This document shows, piece by piece, positions 7,596 to 14,697 of a stretch of DNA of 64,000 nucleotides. The stretch comes from Flavisolibacter ginsenosidimutans (GTDB lineage: Bacteria; Bacteroidota; Bacteroidia; Chitinophagales; Chitinophagaceae). A program made the position numbers and the translations under genes. The stretch's first letter is position 1. Each line of letters opens with the position of its first letter. Under the pieces are notes generated by a model. It saw only the letters and a program-made list of their open reading frames with translations. It searched no databases and was not told the origin of the DNA. The stretch is taken from the NCBI RefSeq assembly GCF_007970805.1, contig NZ_CP042433.1, positions 4,154,001-4,218,000 of the forward strand, read 5' to 3'.

Positions 7596-7829
7596 ATGAC
7601 AAGCAGCGACTGGATCGGAACGGTAGGCGTATTTCTCATTTTGGTAGCGTATTTCTGCAGCACCTTTGGTTGGATGTCGTCGCAAAGCAAAATCTTTTTC
7701 GCCCTGAACACAATCGGCGCAGCCATGACTTGCTTTGCCTCTTACCTGATTCGTTACTGGCCGTTCTGCGTGCTGGAAGGAACGTGGGCAATCGTTTCCC
7801 TTATTGGCTGGATTAAAGCAAAAGAATGA
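7596..7829 (+). CDS. Small three-helix membrane protein (CBU_0592-like)
   Basis: A 77-residue protein with three hydrophobic segments (about 7-25, 33-50 and 54-72), each carrying Trp or Tyr at the membrane border. The IGTVGVFLILVAYF opening and the LNTIGA centre resemble the small CBU_0592-like membrane family of unknown function. Its TGA overlaps the next ATG in an ATGA junction, so the two genes are probably co-translated. Confidence 0.65.
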   Translation: MTSSDWIGTVGVFLILVAYFCSTFGWMSSQSKIFFALNTIGAAMTCFASYLIRYWPFCVLEGTWAIVSLIGWIKAKE

Positions 7830-8491
7830 ACGTGTATTTCATCAGCGGGCTTGGCGCCGACAGGCGAGCGTTTGAACGGATACAATTGCCGCCGGAATTT
7901 TCCGTTCATTACCTTGATTGGATTGCACCACACAAGGCTGAATCGCTGGAAGATTACGCGGTGCGGTTAGGCAATGGCATTGATACGTCAAAACCCTTCG
8001 CGCTTGTGGGCTTGTCCATGGGCGGCATGATTGCTTCGGTGCTTTCGCAAAAACTTCATCCGCAAAAAACAATTCTGATTTCAAGTGTAGCTTGCGTAGC
8101 GGAGTTTCCGAAGCTTTTCAAATTTGCCCGCCACGTTCCGCTTTACAAGATTGTACCGCTGTGGCTCTTGCGCAAACCCAATCTGCTGGTGCATTGGATG
8201 TTTGGCGCACGGTCAAAGAATGAAAAGCGGTTGATGGATTATATCATTACCAACACACAACCGGCTTTTGTACGCTGGGCAATGCACGCCATCATTCGCT
8301 GGGGCCAAAAAGAACGGCCGAAAAATCTTTTTCACATTCACGGCAGCGCTGATAAAATTCTACCGGTTAAATACACCAAAGCCGATTGCATCATTGACCG
8401 TGGCTCGCATTTCATGGTGTGGACAAGAGCTGGCGAAGTGTCCAGGCGATTGGCAGATGTCTTGTCGTCAACACATTCACTTTCCCATTAG
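7826..8491 (+). CDS. Alpha/beta hydrolase
   Basis: A 221-residue cytoplasmic hydrolase without a signal peptide. The nucleophile elbow is GLSMGG (Ser ~64). An Asp follows in HGSADKILPV (~170) and the catalytic His lies in DRGSHFMVW (~190), so the triad is complete. It starts with ISGLGADRRAF, where the GLGAD stretch forms the oxyanion-hole loop. The substrate is not apparent. The gene overlaps the preceding small membrane protein by four bases. Confidence 0.8.
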   Translation: MNVYFISGLGADRRAFERIQLPPEFSVHYLDWIAPHKAESLEDYAVRLGNGIDTSKPFALVGLSMGGMIASVLSQKLHPQKTILISSVACVAEFPKLFKFARHVPLYKIVPLWLLRKPNLLVHWMFGARSKNEKRLMDYIITNTQPAFVRWAMHAIIRWGQKERPKNLFHIHGSADKILPVKYTKADCIIDRGSHFMVWTRAGEVSRRLADVLSSTHSLSH

Positions 8492-8507
8492 CTGCCGCCT
8501 AATTTCT

Positions 8508-8515
8508 TACTTTTG
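8508..8515 (+). promoter_or_regulatory. -7 box of psd
   Basis: TACTTTTG, 16 bases before the ATG at 8532. Confidence 0.45.
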
Positions 8516-8531
8516 TCCCCTTATTATCATT

Positions 8532-9188
8532 ATGAAAATTCACAAAGAAGGATTCAGAACCATCGTCATCAGCACCTTCGTTGCGGCGGCGATCATTGTG
8601 TTAACGGTATTGCTGGTGATGCCTGCTTATCCCATCCTCGGCTGGATTACGGTGATGGCAATTTTAGGCTTGCTGGTTTTTATTCTTTCGTTCTTTCGCA
8701 TACCTGCCCGTGATTATTCTGATGGCGAAGACGTCATCGTTGCACCCTGCGACGGCACGGTGGTGGTGATTGAAGAAGTGCAGGCCGACGAATATTTTAA
8801 AGACCGCCGTTTGCAGCTTTCCATTTTTATGAGCCCGCTGAACGTACACGTAAACCGCAACCCGGTGAGCGGCGAGGTGATGTACAGCGAATATCACAAA
8901 GGAAAATACTTAGTGGCCTGGCATCCAAAATCATCCACGGAAAACGAACGCCATTCGGTTGTTTACAAATCGGGCGGAAAAGAATTGCTGGTAAAGCAAA
9001 TTGCCGGCGCATTGGCCAAGCGCATTGTCAACTACTTAAAGCCCGGCGACAACGTAAAGCAGGCCGAAGAAATGGGCTTCATCAAATTTGGTTCAAGGGT
9101 TGATTTGCTCCTGCCCATCGGCACCAAAATCGAAGTGAACATGAACCAGAAAGTAAAAGGCGGCGTAACTGTGCTGGCGCGGTGGTGA
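8532..9188 (+). CDS. psd: Phosphatidylserine decarboxylase (short, Bacteroidota type)
   Basis: A 218-residue proenzyme that makes phosphatidylethanolamine. The ATG at 8532 follows a -7 box; an upstream open frame overlaps the hydrolase and is not credible. Two N-terminal membrane helices (about 13-55) precede APCDGTV, the MSPLNVHVNRNPVSG box with the base His, and FIKFGSRVDLLLP. Self-cleavage between Gly and Ser in FGS would create the pyruvoyl group on the alpha chain. Short psd proteins of this kind use FGS instead of the LGST of the longer E. coli type. A repeat-like tract begins at the stop codon. Confidence 0.92.
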   Translation: MKIHKEGFRTIVISTFVAAAIIVLTVLLVMPAYPILGWITVMAILGLLVFILSFFRIPARDYSDGEDVIVAPCDGTVVVIEEVQADEYFKDRRLQLSIFMSPLNVHVNRNPVSGEVMYSEYHKGKYLVAWHPKSSTENERHSVVYKSGGKELLVKQIAGALAKRIVNYLKPGDNVKQAEEMGFIKFGSRVDLLLPIGTKIEVNMNQKVKGGVTVLARW

Positions 9189-9222
9189 GAGAGGTGAAAA
9201 AGTAGAAGATAAAAAATAAAAG
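9186..9222 (+). repeat. Degenerate heptamer tract at the psd stop
   Basis: From the TGA stop the sequence continues in loosely 7-base units (TGAGAGA, GGTGAAA, AAGTAGA, AGATAAA, AAATAAA). It is purine-rich and weaker than the other tracts. Confidence 0.4.
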
Positions 9223-9229
9223 GCGTGTT

Positions 9230-9646
9230 TTACTTGGTATACGTTATTTCTGTGCAGTCTATTTTCGAAGCAATGTAAAGCAGTTGCTTCCACGCTTTAC
9301 TGTTTTTAAAAAAAGTGATGGGTTTGTATTGATTTGGTTGATGTGTAAAGAGCCATCCATCAAATTGTGAAAGTCCGTAGTAGCCGCTCAATTCAATTTT
9401 ACCATCTTTAATTACCGCAATGATTGCCGTAAATCCTTCTATGAAGGGCGATTTTGCAGCGAATGTTCTTAGTGTGTCCATGTTCCCATCTTCCCGAACA
9501 ATGTAATCACATTTACCAAGCGCATATTTCACCTGCCAGTATAGCGAATCCGTTTTCTTTGGGATCAGATTTATTTTGGTGTCTTCGTTTTGCTGGGCAG
9601 ATGCGATGAACGGCAGAAATAGAAGTAGGGTATACAACTTTTTCAT
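9230..9646 (-). CDS. Small exported protein, unknown
   Basis: 138 residues with the signal peptide MKKLYTLLLFLPFIASAQ. The mature part is mixed alpha/beta, with KINLIPKKTDSLYWQVKYALGKCDYIVREDG and a Trp- and Tyr-rich centre (LSQFDGWLFTHQPNQYKP). It has two cysteines, in GKCDY and DCTEI. I recognise no family. It is convergent with psd and has no clear operon partner. Confidence 0.6.
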   Translation of the reverse strand: MKKLYTLLLFLPFIASAQQNEDTKINLIPKKTDSLYWQVKYALGKCDYIVREDGNMDTLRTFAAKSPFIEGFTAIIAVIKDGKIELSGYYGLSQFDGWLFTHQPNQYKPITFFKNSKAWKQLLYIASKIDCTEITYTK

Positions 9647-9739
9647 GTCTCAAGGTTACGCTTTTACTCTAACATTTTATGAGGGGCCATGTTTGTGCAT
9701 CAAAAAATTTTTCTATCTTAATAGTCTAAACGATGGGTT

Positions 9740-9916
9740 ATGAAAAAATACCTACTCATTTTCCTGGCTTTGCTCTTAACCGCGGCCGTCGTAACCGCCA
9801 CTGTTTTAAACAGCAATAAAAGGCCAACCAAAAGCACGAACGGCAAATGCAACGCAAAAACCGAATGCAGTGCCAAAGGCTCGCACTGTCCTTTCTCTAG
9901 CGTTGCTTGCTATTAA
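9740..9916 (+). CDS. 58-residue exported or membrane-anchored cysteine-rich peptide
   Basis: A short gene from ATG 9740 to TAA 9914-9916. MKKYLLIFLALLLTAAVVTA forms a signal or anchor helix. The remaining ~37 residues carry four cysteines in the pattern C-x5-C-x6-C-x6-C and several Lys and Ser. A GC-rich terminator directly after the stop supports a real gene. It may be a small exported peptide stabilised by disulfides or binding metal. No family recognised. Confidence 0.55.
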   Translation: MKKYLLIFLALLLTAAVVTATVLNSNKRPTKSTNGKCNAKTECSAKGSHCPFSSVACY

Positions 9917-9923
9917 AGAAAAT

Positions 9924-9945
9924 CCCGCCGCCGGCGGGGTTTTTT
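9924..9945. terminator. Terminator after the cysteine-rich peptide
   Basis: CCCGCC-GCC-GGCGGG followed by GTTTTTT; it also abuts the 3' end of the convergent yjjG-like gene. Confidence 0.7.
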
Positions 9946-10639
9946 ATAAAAAGTCTTTCAGTTCTTTTAAATGGTAAACCGTATAGGTTGGCTCTACTTC
10001 TTGTTCGGCATGATGATAATTTACGTGCACCGCATCCATGCCCACGCCCAAGGCGCCCAACACATCCACGTCAACCGCATCGCCAATCATCAGGCTTTCT
10101 TCTACCCTTGCTCCCGTTTTGTTTAGTGCGTATTCAAAAATTTCTTTTTGCGGCTTCAAACTGTTGCTGCCTTCCGAGGTGACCACCACTTTAAAAAATT
10201 CATCAAGCCCCGAACTTTTCAACTTGCTGTGCTGCACTTCGTCAAAGCCGTTGGTGATGATGTGCAGGCCGTAGCTTTTTTCACGCAGGTATTGCAGCAC
10301 TTCTTTCGTATCGGGAAAAAGAAGCGTTCGCGTAGGAAGCAGTTGCAAAAACAGTTCGTTCATTTGTTTGGCCAGGGCTTCATCGGCAATCTTAAAGTCA
10401 AGCAATGCCAGCCACATTCTTTTCAGCCGCAGTTCATCTTGCTTGATCTGGCCGGCCCGGTATTTGGCCCAAAGGTTTTCGTTGTGTACAAGATAATTCC
10501 GGTAAAAGGCATCAAAATCGTGAATGCCTTTTTCGGGCAGATTCAAATCAACGTGAAGCTGCATGAGCGAAGCTCTGGCGTTGGCATCAAAGTCCCAAAG
10601 CGTGTGATCAAGGTCGAAGAAGAGATGCTTGTATTTCAT
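9944..10639 (-). CDS. yjjG: YjjG-family HAD nucleotidase
   Basis: 231 residues from the ATG at 10639 (MKYKHLFFDLDHTLWDFDAN). HAD motif I is DLDHT, motif II ITNGF, motif III Lys in NSLKPQKEIF, and motif IV GDAVDVDVLGA. The C1-type helical cap (residues ~20-100) fits the YjjG noncanonical pyrimidine nucleotidase subfamily, which cleans up damaged nucleotides such as 5-halogenated dUMP. An upstream in-frame ATG at 10663 would overlap the promoter tract. It is divergent from the SDR gene. Confidence 0.85.
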   Translation of the reverse strand: MKYKHLFFDLDHTLWDFDANARASLMQLHVDLNLPEKGIHDFDAFYRNYLVHNENLWAKYRAGQIKQDELRLKRMWLALLDFKIADEALAKQMNELFLQLLPTRTLLFPDTKEVLQYLREKSYGLHIITNGFDEVQHSKLKSSGLDEFFKVVVTSEGSNSLKPQKEIFEYALNKTGARVEESLMIGDAVDVDVLGALGVGMDAVHVNYHHAEQEVEPTYTVYHLKELKDFL

Positions 10640-10660
10640 TGAAGGGCAAAAGTCAAAATT

Positions 10661-10668
10661 CAAAAGTA
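10661..10668 (-). promoter_or_regulatory. -7 box of the yjjG-like gene
   Basis: TACTTTTG on the minus strand, 21 bases before the ATG. Confidence 0.45.
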
Positions 10669-10714
10669 AAAAGAAGACCAGTAAACTGTGGAGAAGTTTT
10701 AAATTTTGACTTTT

Positions 10715-10722
10715 TACTTTTG
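10715..10722 (+). promoter_or_regulatory. -7 box of the SDR gene
   Basis: TACTTTTG, 27 bases before the ATG at 10750; mirror of the box at 10661-10668. Confidence 0.45.
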
Positions 10723-10749
10723 ATTTGTTTATACAAAACCAGAAACCGA

Positions 10750-11451
10750 ATGAATGCCGTCATCACCGGAGCATCGCGTGGCATTGGAAAAGCCCTGGCC
10801 GAAATTTTTGCCCTGCACGGCTACAATCTTTTTCTCTGTTCCAAAACCGAAAGTCATCTTTTGCAAACCATCGAAGAATTAAAAACAAAGTTTCCTGCCG
10901 TAAGCGTTGACGGCAAGGCACTCGACATCGGCCAAAAAGAAAAAGCAATCCTGTTCAGTGAATGGGTGCTGAACAATGCCGATTCGATTGATGTGCTTAT
11001 CAACAACACCGGCACGTTTATTCAAGGCAATGTTTCCGACGAACCCGACGGTGCGCTGGAAGAAATGCTGAACGTAAACCTCTTCAGTGCTTATCACACC
11101 ACGCGAACCTTGTTGCCAAAAATGAAAGCGCAAAAAAGCGGTCACATTTTCACCATGTGCTCCATCGCAAGTTTGGCGGCGTATCTCGGCGGCGGTGCTT
11201 ACAGCATCAGCAAGTTTGCCTTGCTGGGCTTCGCCAAAAACCTTCGTGCGGAGTTAAAAGAACACGGCATAAAAGTCACGGCCGTTATTCCCGGCGCGGT
11301 TTATACCGATTCGTGGAAAGGCAGCGGTATTTTGGAACAACGCATCATGCAAGCAGACGATGTGGCAAAGATGATTTTTGCCGCCACACAACTTTCGCCG
11401 CAGGCCGTTGTGGAAGACATTGTGCTAAGGCCGCAACTGGGCGATTTATGA
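10750..11451 (+). CDS. Short-chain dehydrogenase/reductase
   Basis: A 233-residue classical SDR. The NAD(P)-binding TGASRGIG is at the N-terminus, NNTG near residue 80 (the NNAG motif with Thr), Ser in CSIASL (~138), and the catalytic YSISK (~151-155). The start at 10750 is preferred because the longer open frame runs through the promoter and repeat. It resembles 3-oxoacyl reductase-like SDRs of unknown substrate. It has no operon partner; its 3' spacer holds dispersed repeat copy C. Confidence 0.82.
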   Translation: MNAVITGASRGIGKALAEIFALHGYNLFLCSKTESHLLQTIEELKTKFPAVSVDGKALDIGQKEKAILFSEWVLNNADSIDVLINNTGTFIQGNVSDEPDGALEEMLNVNLFSAYHTTRTLLPKMKAQKSGHIFTMCSIASLAAYLGGGAYSISKFALLGFAKNLRAELKEHGIKVTAVIPGAVYTDSWKGSGILEQRIMQADDVAKMIFAATQLSPQAVVEDIVLRPQLGDL

Positions 11452-11508
11452 GGCATAAAACAGTGTGCGGCAGTAAAAGAGTTTCTATAAACAGTTTATG
11501 GGCCAAGG

Positions 11509-11555
11509 GTTCATTAGTCTATTAAGCTTTTCTTGCGTCGCACTCGTGTACGTCC
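11509..11555 (+). repeat. Dispersed ~47-base repeat, copy C
   Basis: Shares TTGCGTCGCACTC plus TGTACGT and an ATTAAGCTTT lead-in with copies A and B. It lies in the convergent spacer between the SDR and the surface-protein gene. The rest of 11452-11664 shows nothing else I can name. Confidence 0.7.
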
Positions 11556-11664
11556 TTATCGCTATTCACCATCTCTTGCGTAACTCGCCATAAAAGCGGT
11601 CGCTTTTGTTTGATGGCATCATTTGAGTCCTTCTTCCTTTTCATTGAGCGAGAAAGAACAACGT

Positions 11665-13377
11665 TTAGTTCAACTGCCTCGCCAAAACAACGGCCTGCTT
11701 AAAACTTTTCTTCTTCCCTTGCAGGTTAAAAATCTCGGTAAGCACAACGTACGTACCGATGGATAGTTTGGTGTGGTTCTCGCCAAGACCATCCCAAATC
11801 CAACTTCCTTTTAAACCGAGTAAATCATTTTTTACCAATTGCCTTACCAATCGTCCACTTGCGTCAAAGATGAAAACGTTGGCAACGTATCCAGGTTCTT
11901 CTACTTTGTAATTGACGTCGGCAATGTCATCACGGCCATCGTTATCCGGCGAAAATATTTTGGGTGAAACGTCTATCGTTGCTTTTACGTCTTCTGGCCG
12001 TTTGTATTGTGAGTTCTTATACGTCGGTGTCCCGTAGCCAGCGGTTGCCGCCGCCGAGTGCCAGTTGTTTTTGCTTTGCGAAGCGGCACCGGGGTCAATT
12101 CTTTCCAATGCAACGCCTTCATCATCGTTGATTAAACCAAACTGCCAATCCTTGTTATAAACCACTTCGTCAACGATGGTTCCGTTCAGGTCTATCAAAA
12201 CAACGTTGCCTTTGTCATCGGGATAAGACGGAAGGGAAGAAAGCTGCAACAAAGCGTCTTCGTTCTTTACAAAGTATTGGCCTTTCAAAACCGAAGCATC
12301 TTCCGTTACAACAAGATAATCATCCGGAAAAAGATAGAACGGGTCTTCGCTTATTTTCTTTAACGATGCAACTAGGCCGCCACTGCTTCTGTTGGCAACG
12401 TAAAGTTTTGAAGCGTCAATAATTTTTTTGCTGCGGTTGTAAACTTCAACGTAATCGCTGCCGGGTGATTTTGGGTTGAAAAGAATTTCGTTTATCACTG
12501 CATCGTTTGAAATTGGTGTTTGCGGTAAACCAATCCTTGTTTTGTTATAAGCACCGATGGCGTTGCCTTTGCAATCGGTAACGTTGGATGCGGTTATCGT
12601 GTAAATCGTTGATGGTTGCAAGGGTGAATTCAGTTTTAGTTGTACCGCGTTGAATTGCGATGCAACGCTTAAAGCCGAAGCAATGCTTAATCCATTAATG
12701 GAATAATTTGAAACCGCTGCACCCGACGAGCTATCAAGCGGTTCGTTAAACAACAAAACAATATTCAAACTATCCGGGGTATATGCTCTTTTCAGTTGCG
12801 GCGGTGTTGCATCGGTGTTTGTTCCGTTTACCGAATTAGTTTTTCCCGGCGTGCCACCCAAATTGTTGATGCTTGCTTTCCAGTTTTCTTTTCCGCCGCA
12901 GGGATTTTTTGCGTCAATCATTTCCAAACTCCAGCCGCCGTCTTTCTTTGCTTCGTTGCCGTACCAATCGCTTGTGTAGGCTACGCAATGAATGACTTTG
13001 TTCTGCGGCGAACGGAGTGTGAGCACATCGCCTTCATTGTCCAGAGAGGGAAAGGAAGCAACGCCGATTGTCCTTCCATAAACGGAAAACGCAGCCACAT
13101 TGCTGTTGCTGCAAAGAACCACGACGCTGTCGGGTTGTAAAACAAACGAAGCGGTAATTGTAGCCGTACTTGTTGCGTCGCTTAATTTCCATCCACTCAA
13201 ATTAAAAGCGGTAGACGAAACATTTCTAATCTCGATGTATTCTGCGTTTGGCAGGCCAACCACCGGCGTCGGGTCAGCCATAATTTCGGTGATGACCATA
13301 TCATAACGGGCGGCGGTTTGCGCCTTTGCGCAAAGGCAACCGCACAGCAAAAGCAGCAGCAGGTTAGTTTTGGACAT
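11665..13377 (-). CDS. Exported lamin-tail / FlgD-like surface protein
   Basis: 570 residues with a signal peptide (MSKTNLLLLLLCGCLCAKAQ). A first lamin-tail domain (~25-155) shows ITEIMADPTP, YIEIRNVSS and FNLSGWKLSD. A central Ig-like part (~190-290, IVLLFNEPLDSSSG) is like SbsA-type domains. A second lamin-tail copy begins INEILFNPKSPGSDYVEVYN (~295). The C-terminal ~100 residues (FSPDNDGRDDIADVNY, GRLVRQLV, WDGLGENHTKLSIGTYVV) are an FlgD-Ig/CHU_C-like module. Such C-termini accompany cell-surface export in Bacteroidota, often by type IX secretion. The role, perhaps adhesion or a nuclease partner, is not known. Confidence 0.82.
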   Translation of the reverse strand: MSKTNLLLLLLCGCLCAKAQTAARYDMVITEIMADPTPVVGLPNAEYIEIRNVSSTAFNLSGWKLSDATSTATITASFVLQPDSVVVLCSNSNVAAFSVYGRTIGVASFPSLDNEGDVLTLRSPQNKVIHCVAYTSDWYGNEAKKDGGWSLEMIDAKNPCGGKENWKASINNLGGTPGKTNSVNGTNTDATPPQLKRAYTPDSLNIVLLFNEPLDSSSGAAVSNYSINGLSIASALSVASQFNAVQLKLNSPLQPSTIYTITASNVTDCKGNAIGAYNKTRIGLPQTPISNDAVINEILFNPKSPGSDYVEVYNRSKKIIDASKLYVANRSSGGLVASLKKISEDPFYLFPDDYLVVTEDASVLKGQYFVKNEDALLQLSSLPSYPDDKGNVVLIDLNGTIVDEVVYNKDWQFGLINDDEGVALERIDPGAASQSKNNWHSAAATAGYGTPTYKNSQYKRPEDVKATIDVSPKIFSPDNDGRDDIADVNYKVEEPGYVANVFIFDASGRLVRQLVKNDLLGLKGSWIWDGLGENHTKLSIGTYVVLTEIFNLQGKKKSFKQAVVLARQLN

Positions 13378-13458
13378 GATACGAATCTAAAAATTTTTTA
13401 CACGGAAACGAAAGAACAGGATGCACCGAAAAGTTTTTGCAATTATATTCGCTTCGCA

Positions 13459-13521
13459 ATGCAAAAAAGTAAACAGACCAAACGCACAAAGAAACAATTC
13501 CTCAGAAGGGAAGGTGTGTAA
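13459..13521 (+). CDS. Possible 20-residue Lys/Thr-rich leader peptide
   Basis: An ATG-started 20-codon frame containing five Lys and two Thr codons, including adjacent Lys codons at 13489-13494, and ending TAA. It lies 86 bases before asd and 27 bases before a terminator. GGGAAGG at 13508-13514, inside its last codons, is exactly complementary to CCTTCCC at 13551-13557 in the terminator's ascending arm. This is the layout of a translation-coupled attenuator. Lys and Thr are end products of the pathway asd serves. Expression is unproven. Confidence 0.4.
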   Translation: MQKSKQTKRTKKQFLRREGV

Positions 13522-13547
13522 CGTTTGGTACGTTCAAAATAAATTAC

Positions 13548-13575
13548 AGGCCTTCCCCAACCGGAAGGCTTTTTT
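13548..13575 (+). terminator. Intrinsic terminator upstream of asd (putative attenuator)
   Basis: A nine-pair stem (13548-13556 with 13563-13571, including G-U) with loop CCAACC and six Ts. Its ascending arm can pair instead with 13508-13514, giving an antiterminator. The asd start codon is 31 bases beyond. Confidence 0.65.
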
Positions 13576-13606
13576 GTTAAACAGTCAAACCATCAAACGT
13601 CAAAAA

Positions 13607-14629
13607 ATGAAAGTTGCAGTCGTTGGTGCCACCGGTCTTGTGGGCACAAAAATGTTACAGGTTCTTGCCGAAAGAAATTTTCCTGTTGATGAACTCATTC
13701 CCGTTGCTTCCGAAAAATCGGTGGGCAAGGAGGTGGAGTTTAAAGGAAAAAAATACAAGGTCGTAAGTATGCAGGATGCCATTGCGCTGAAACCCGCCGT
13801 GGCTTTGTTTTCTGCCGGTGGCAGCACCTCGCTTGAGTGGGCGCCGAAATTTGCCGAAGCCGGCATTACGGTGATTGACAATTCTTCCGCCTGGCGCATG
13901 GACCCGGCAAAACCTTTGGTTGTTCCGGAAGTAAATGCGAACGTCTTATCTGCTGATGACAAGATCATTGCCAATCCAAATTGCTCGACTATTCAAATGG
14001 TAGTGGCGCTACAACCGCTGCACAAAAAATACGGCATCAAACGCGTGGTGGTTTCTACTTATCAAAGTGTAACCGGCACGGGCAAAAAAGCCGTTGACCA
14101 ATTGAACAACGAACGCGATGGCAAGGAAGGAGAGATGGCCTACAAGTATCCAATTGACTTGAACGTGATTCCGCAAATCGATGTCTTCCTCGACAACGGC
14201 TACACCAAAGAGGAAATGAAAATGGTGAATGAAACCAAAAAAATCATGGGCGATGATTCCATTCGCGTCACCTCAACCACCGTTCGCATTCCCGTTGTTG
14301 GTGGCCACAGCGAAAGCGTGAACATTGAGTTTGAGGCCGATTTCGATTTAGCCGAAGTAAAGCAACTCTTAAGCGAAGCACCCGGCATTGTTGTGCAAGA
14401 CGAACCTTCGCAACAACTTTATCCCATGCCTTTGTGGGCGCACGAAAAAGACGAAGTTTTTGTCGGAAGAATTCGCCGCGACGAAACACAACCCAACACG
14501 CTCAACATGTGGATCGTGAGCGACAACCTTCGCAAAGGCGCCGCTACCAACGCTGTGCAGATTGCAGAGTATTTGTTAGAGAAAGGCATTCTACAAAAAG
14601 AAGCGGAGTTGAGCGCAGCGATTAGTTGA
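13607..14629 (+). CDS. asd: Aspartate-semialdehyde dehydrogenase
   Basis: 340 residues from ATG 13607 (MKVAVVGATGLVGTKML). It reduces aspartyl phosphate to aspartate semialdehyde, the branch point to Lys/diaminopimelate, Thr and Met. The Rossmann GATGLVG motif is followed by the NPNCSTIQM active-site cysteine (~124), QSVTGTGKKAV, and RIPVVGGHSESV with the catalytic His. A longer frame reaching 13421 runs through the terminator and is rejected. The possible leader peptide and terminator upstream suggest amino-acid-responsive attenuation. Its TGA starts an octamer repeat tract. Confidence 0.95.
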   Translation: MKVAVVGATGLVGTKMLQVLAERNFPVDELIPVASEKSVGKEVEFKGKKYKVVSMQDAIALKPAVALFSAGGSTSLEWAPKFAEAGITVIDNSSAWRMDPAKPLVVPEVNANVLSADDKIIANPNCSTIQMVVALQPLHKKYGIKRVVVSTYQSVTGTGKKAVDQLNNERDGKEGEMAYKYPIDLNVIPQIDVFLDNGYTKEEMKMVNETKKIMGDDSIRVTSTTVRIPVVGGHSESVNIEFEADFDLAEVKQLLSEAPGIVVQDEPSQQLYPMPLWAHEKDEVFVGRIRRDETQPNTLNMWIVSDNLRKGAATNAVQIAEYLLEKGILQKEAELSAAIS

Positions 14630-14697
14630 ATGGTTGAACGGTTGATTGGTTGATTAGTAAGCAGCCTGCATTTCTAATCAACCAATCAACTAATCAA
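14627..14697. repeat. Octamer tracts forming a 17-bp hairpin between asd and an SDR gene
   Basis: Four consecutive octamers of form TGAnnnGT start exactly at the asd stop codon (14627-14658). Three octamers of the same family lie inverted at 14674-14697, the first containing the TAG stop of the convergent SDR. Bases 14641-14657 and 14674-14690 are perfectly complementary over 17 bp, so the structure probably also terminates both transcripts. Confidence 0.85.

Larger units (their letters stand above)
10648..10722. repeat. Inverted AT-rich heptamer tract between divergent genes
   Basis: Units such as CAAAATT and CAAAAGT on the left, and their reverse complements (ACTTTTTACTTTTGA) on the right. 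Each arm contains TACTTTTG reading outward, so the repeat carries the likely -7 boxes of both flanking genes. Confidence 0.6.

Noticed and set aside
8268-8531. Extended N-terminus for phosphatidylserine decarboxylase
   Set aside because: It overlaps the upstream hydrolase almost fully in another frame; the ATG at 8532 follows a -7 box and gives the family-typical length.
13421-13606. Extension of asd to an upstream ATG at 13421
   Set aside because: It would translate the intrinsic terminator and adds 62 residues before a standard Rossmann start.
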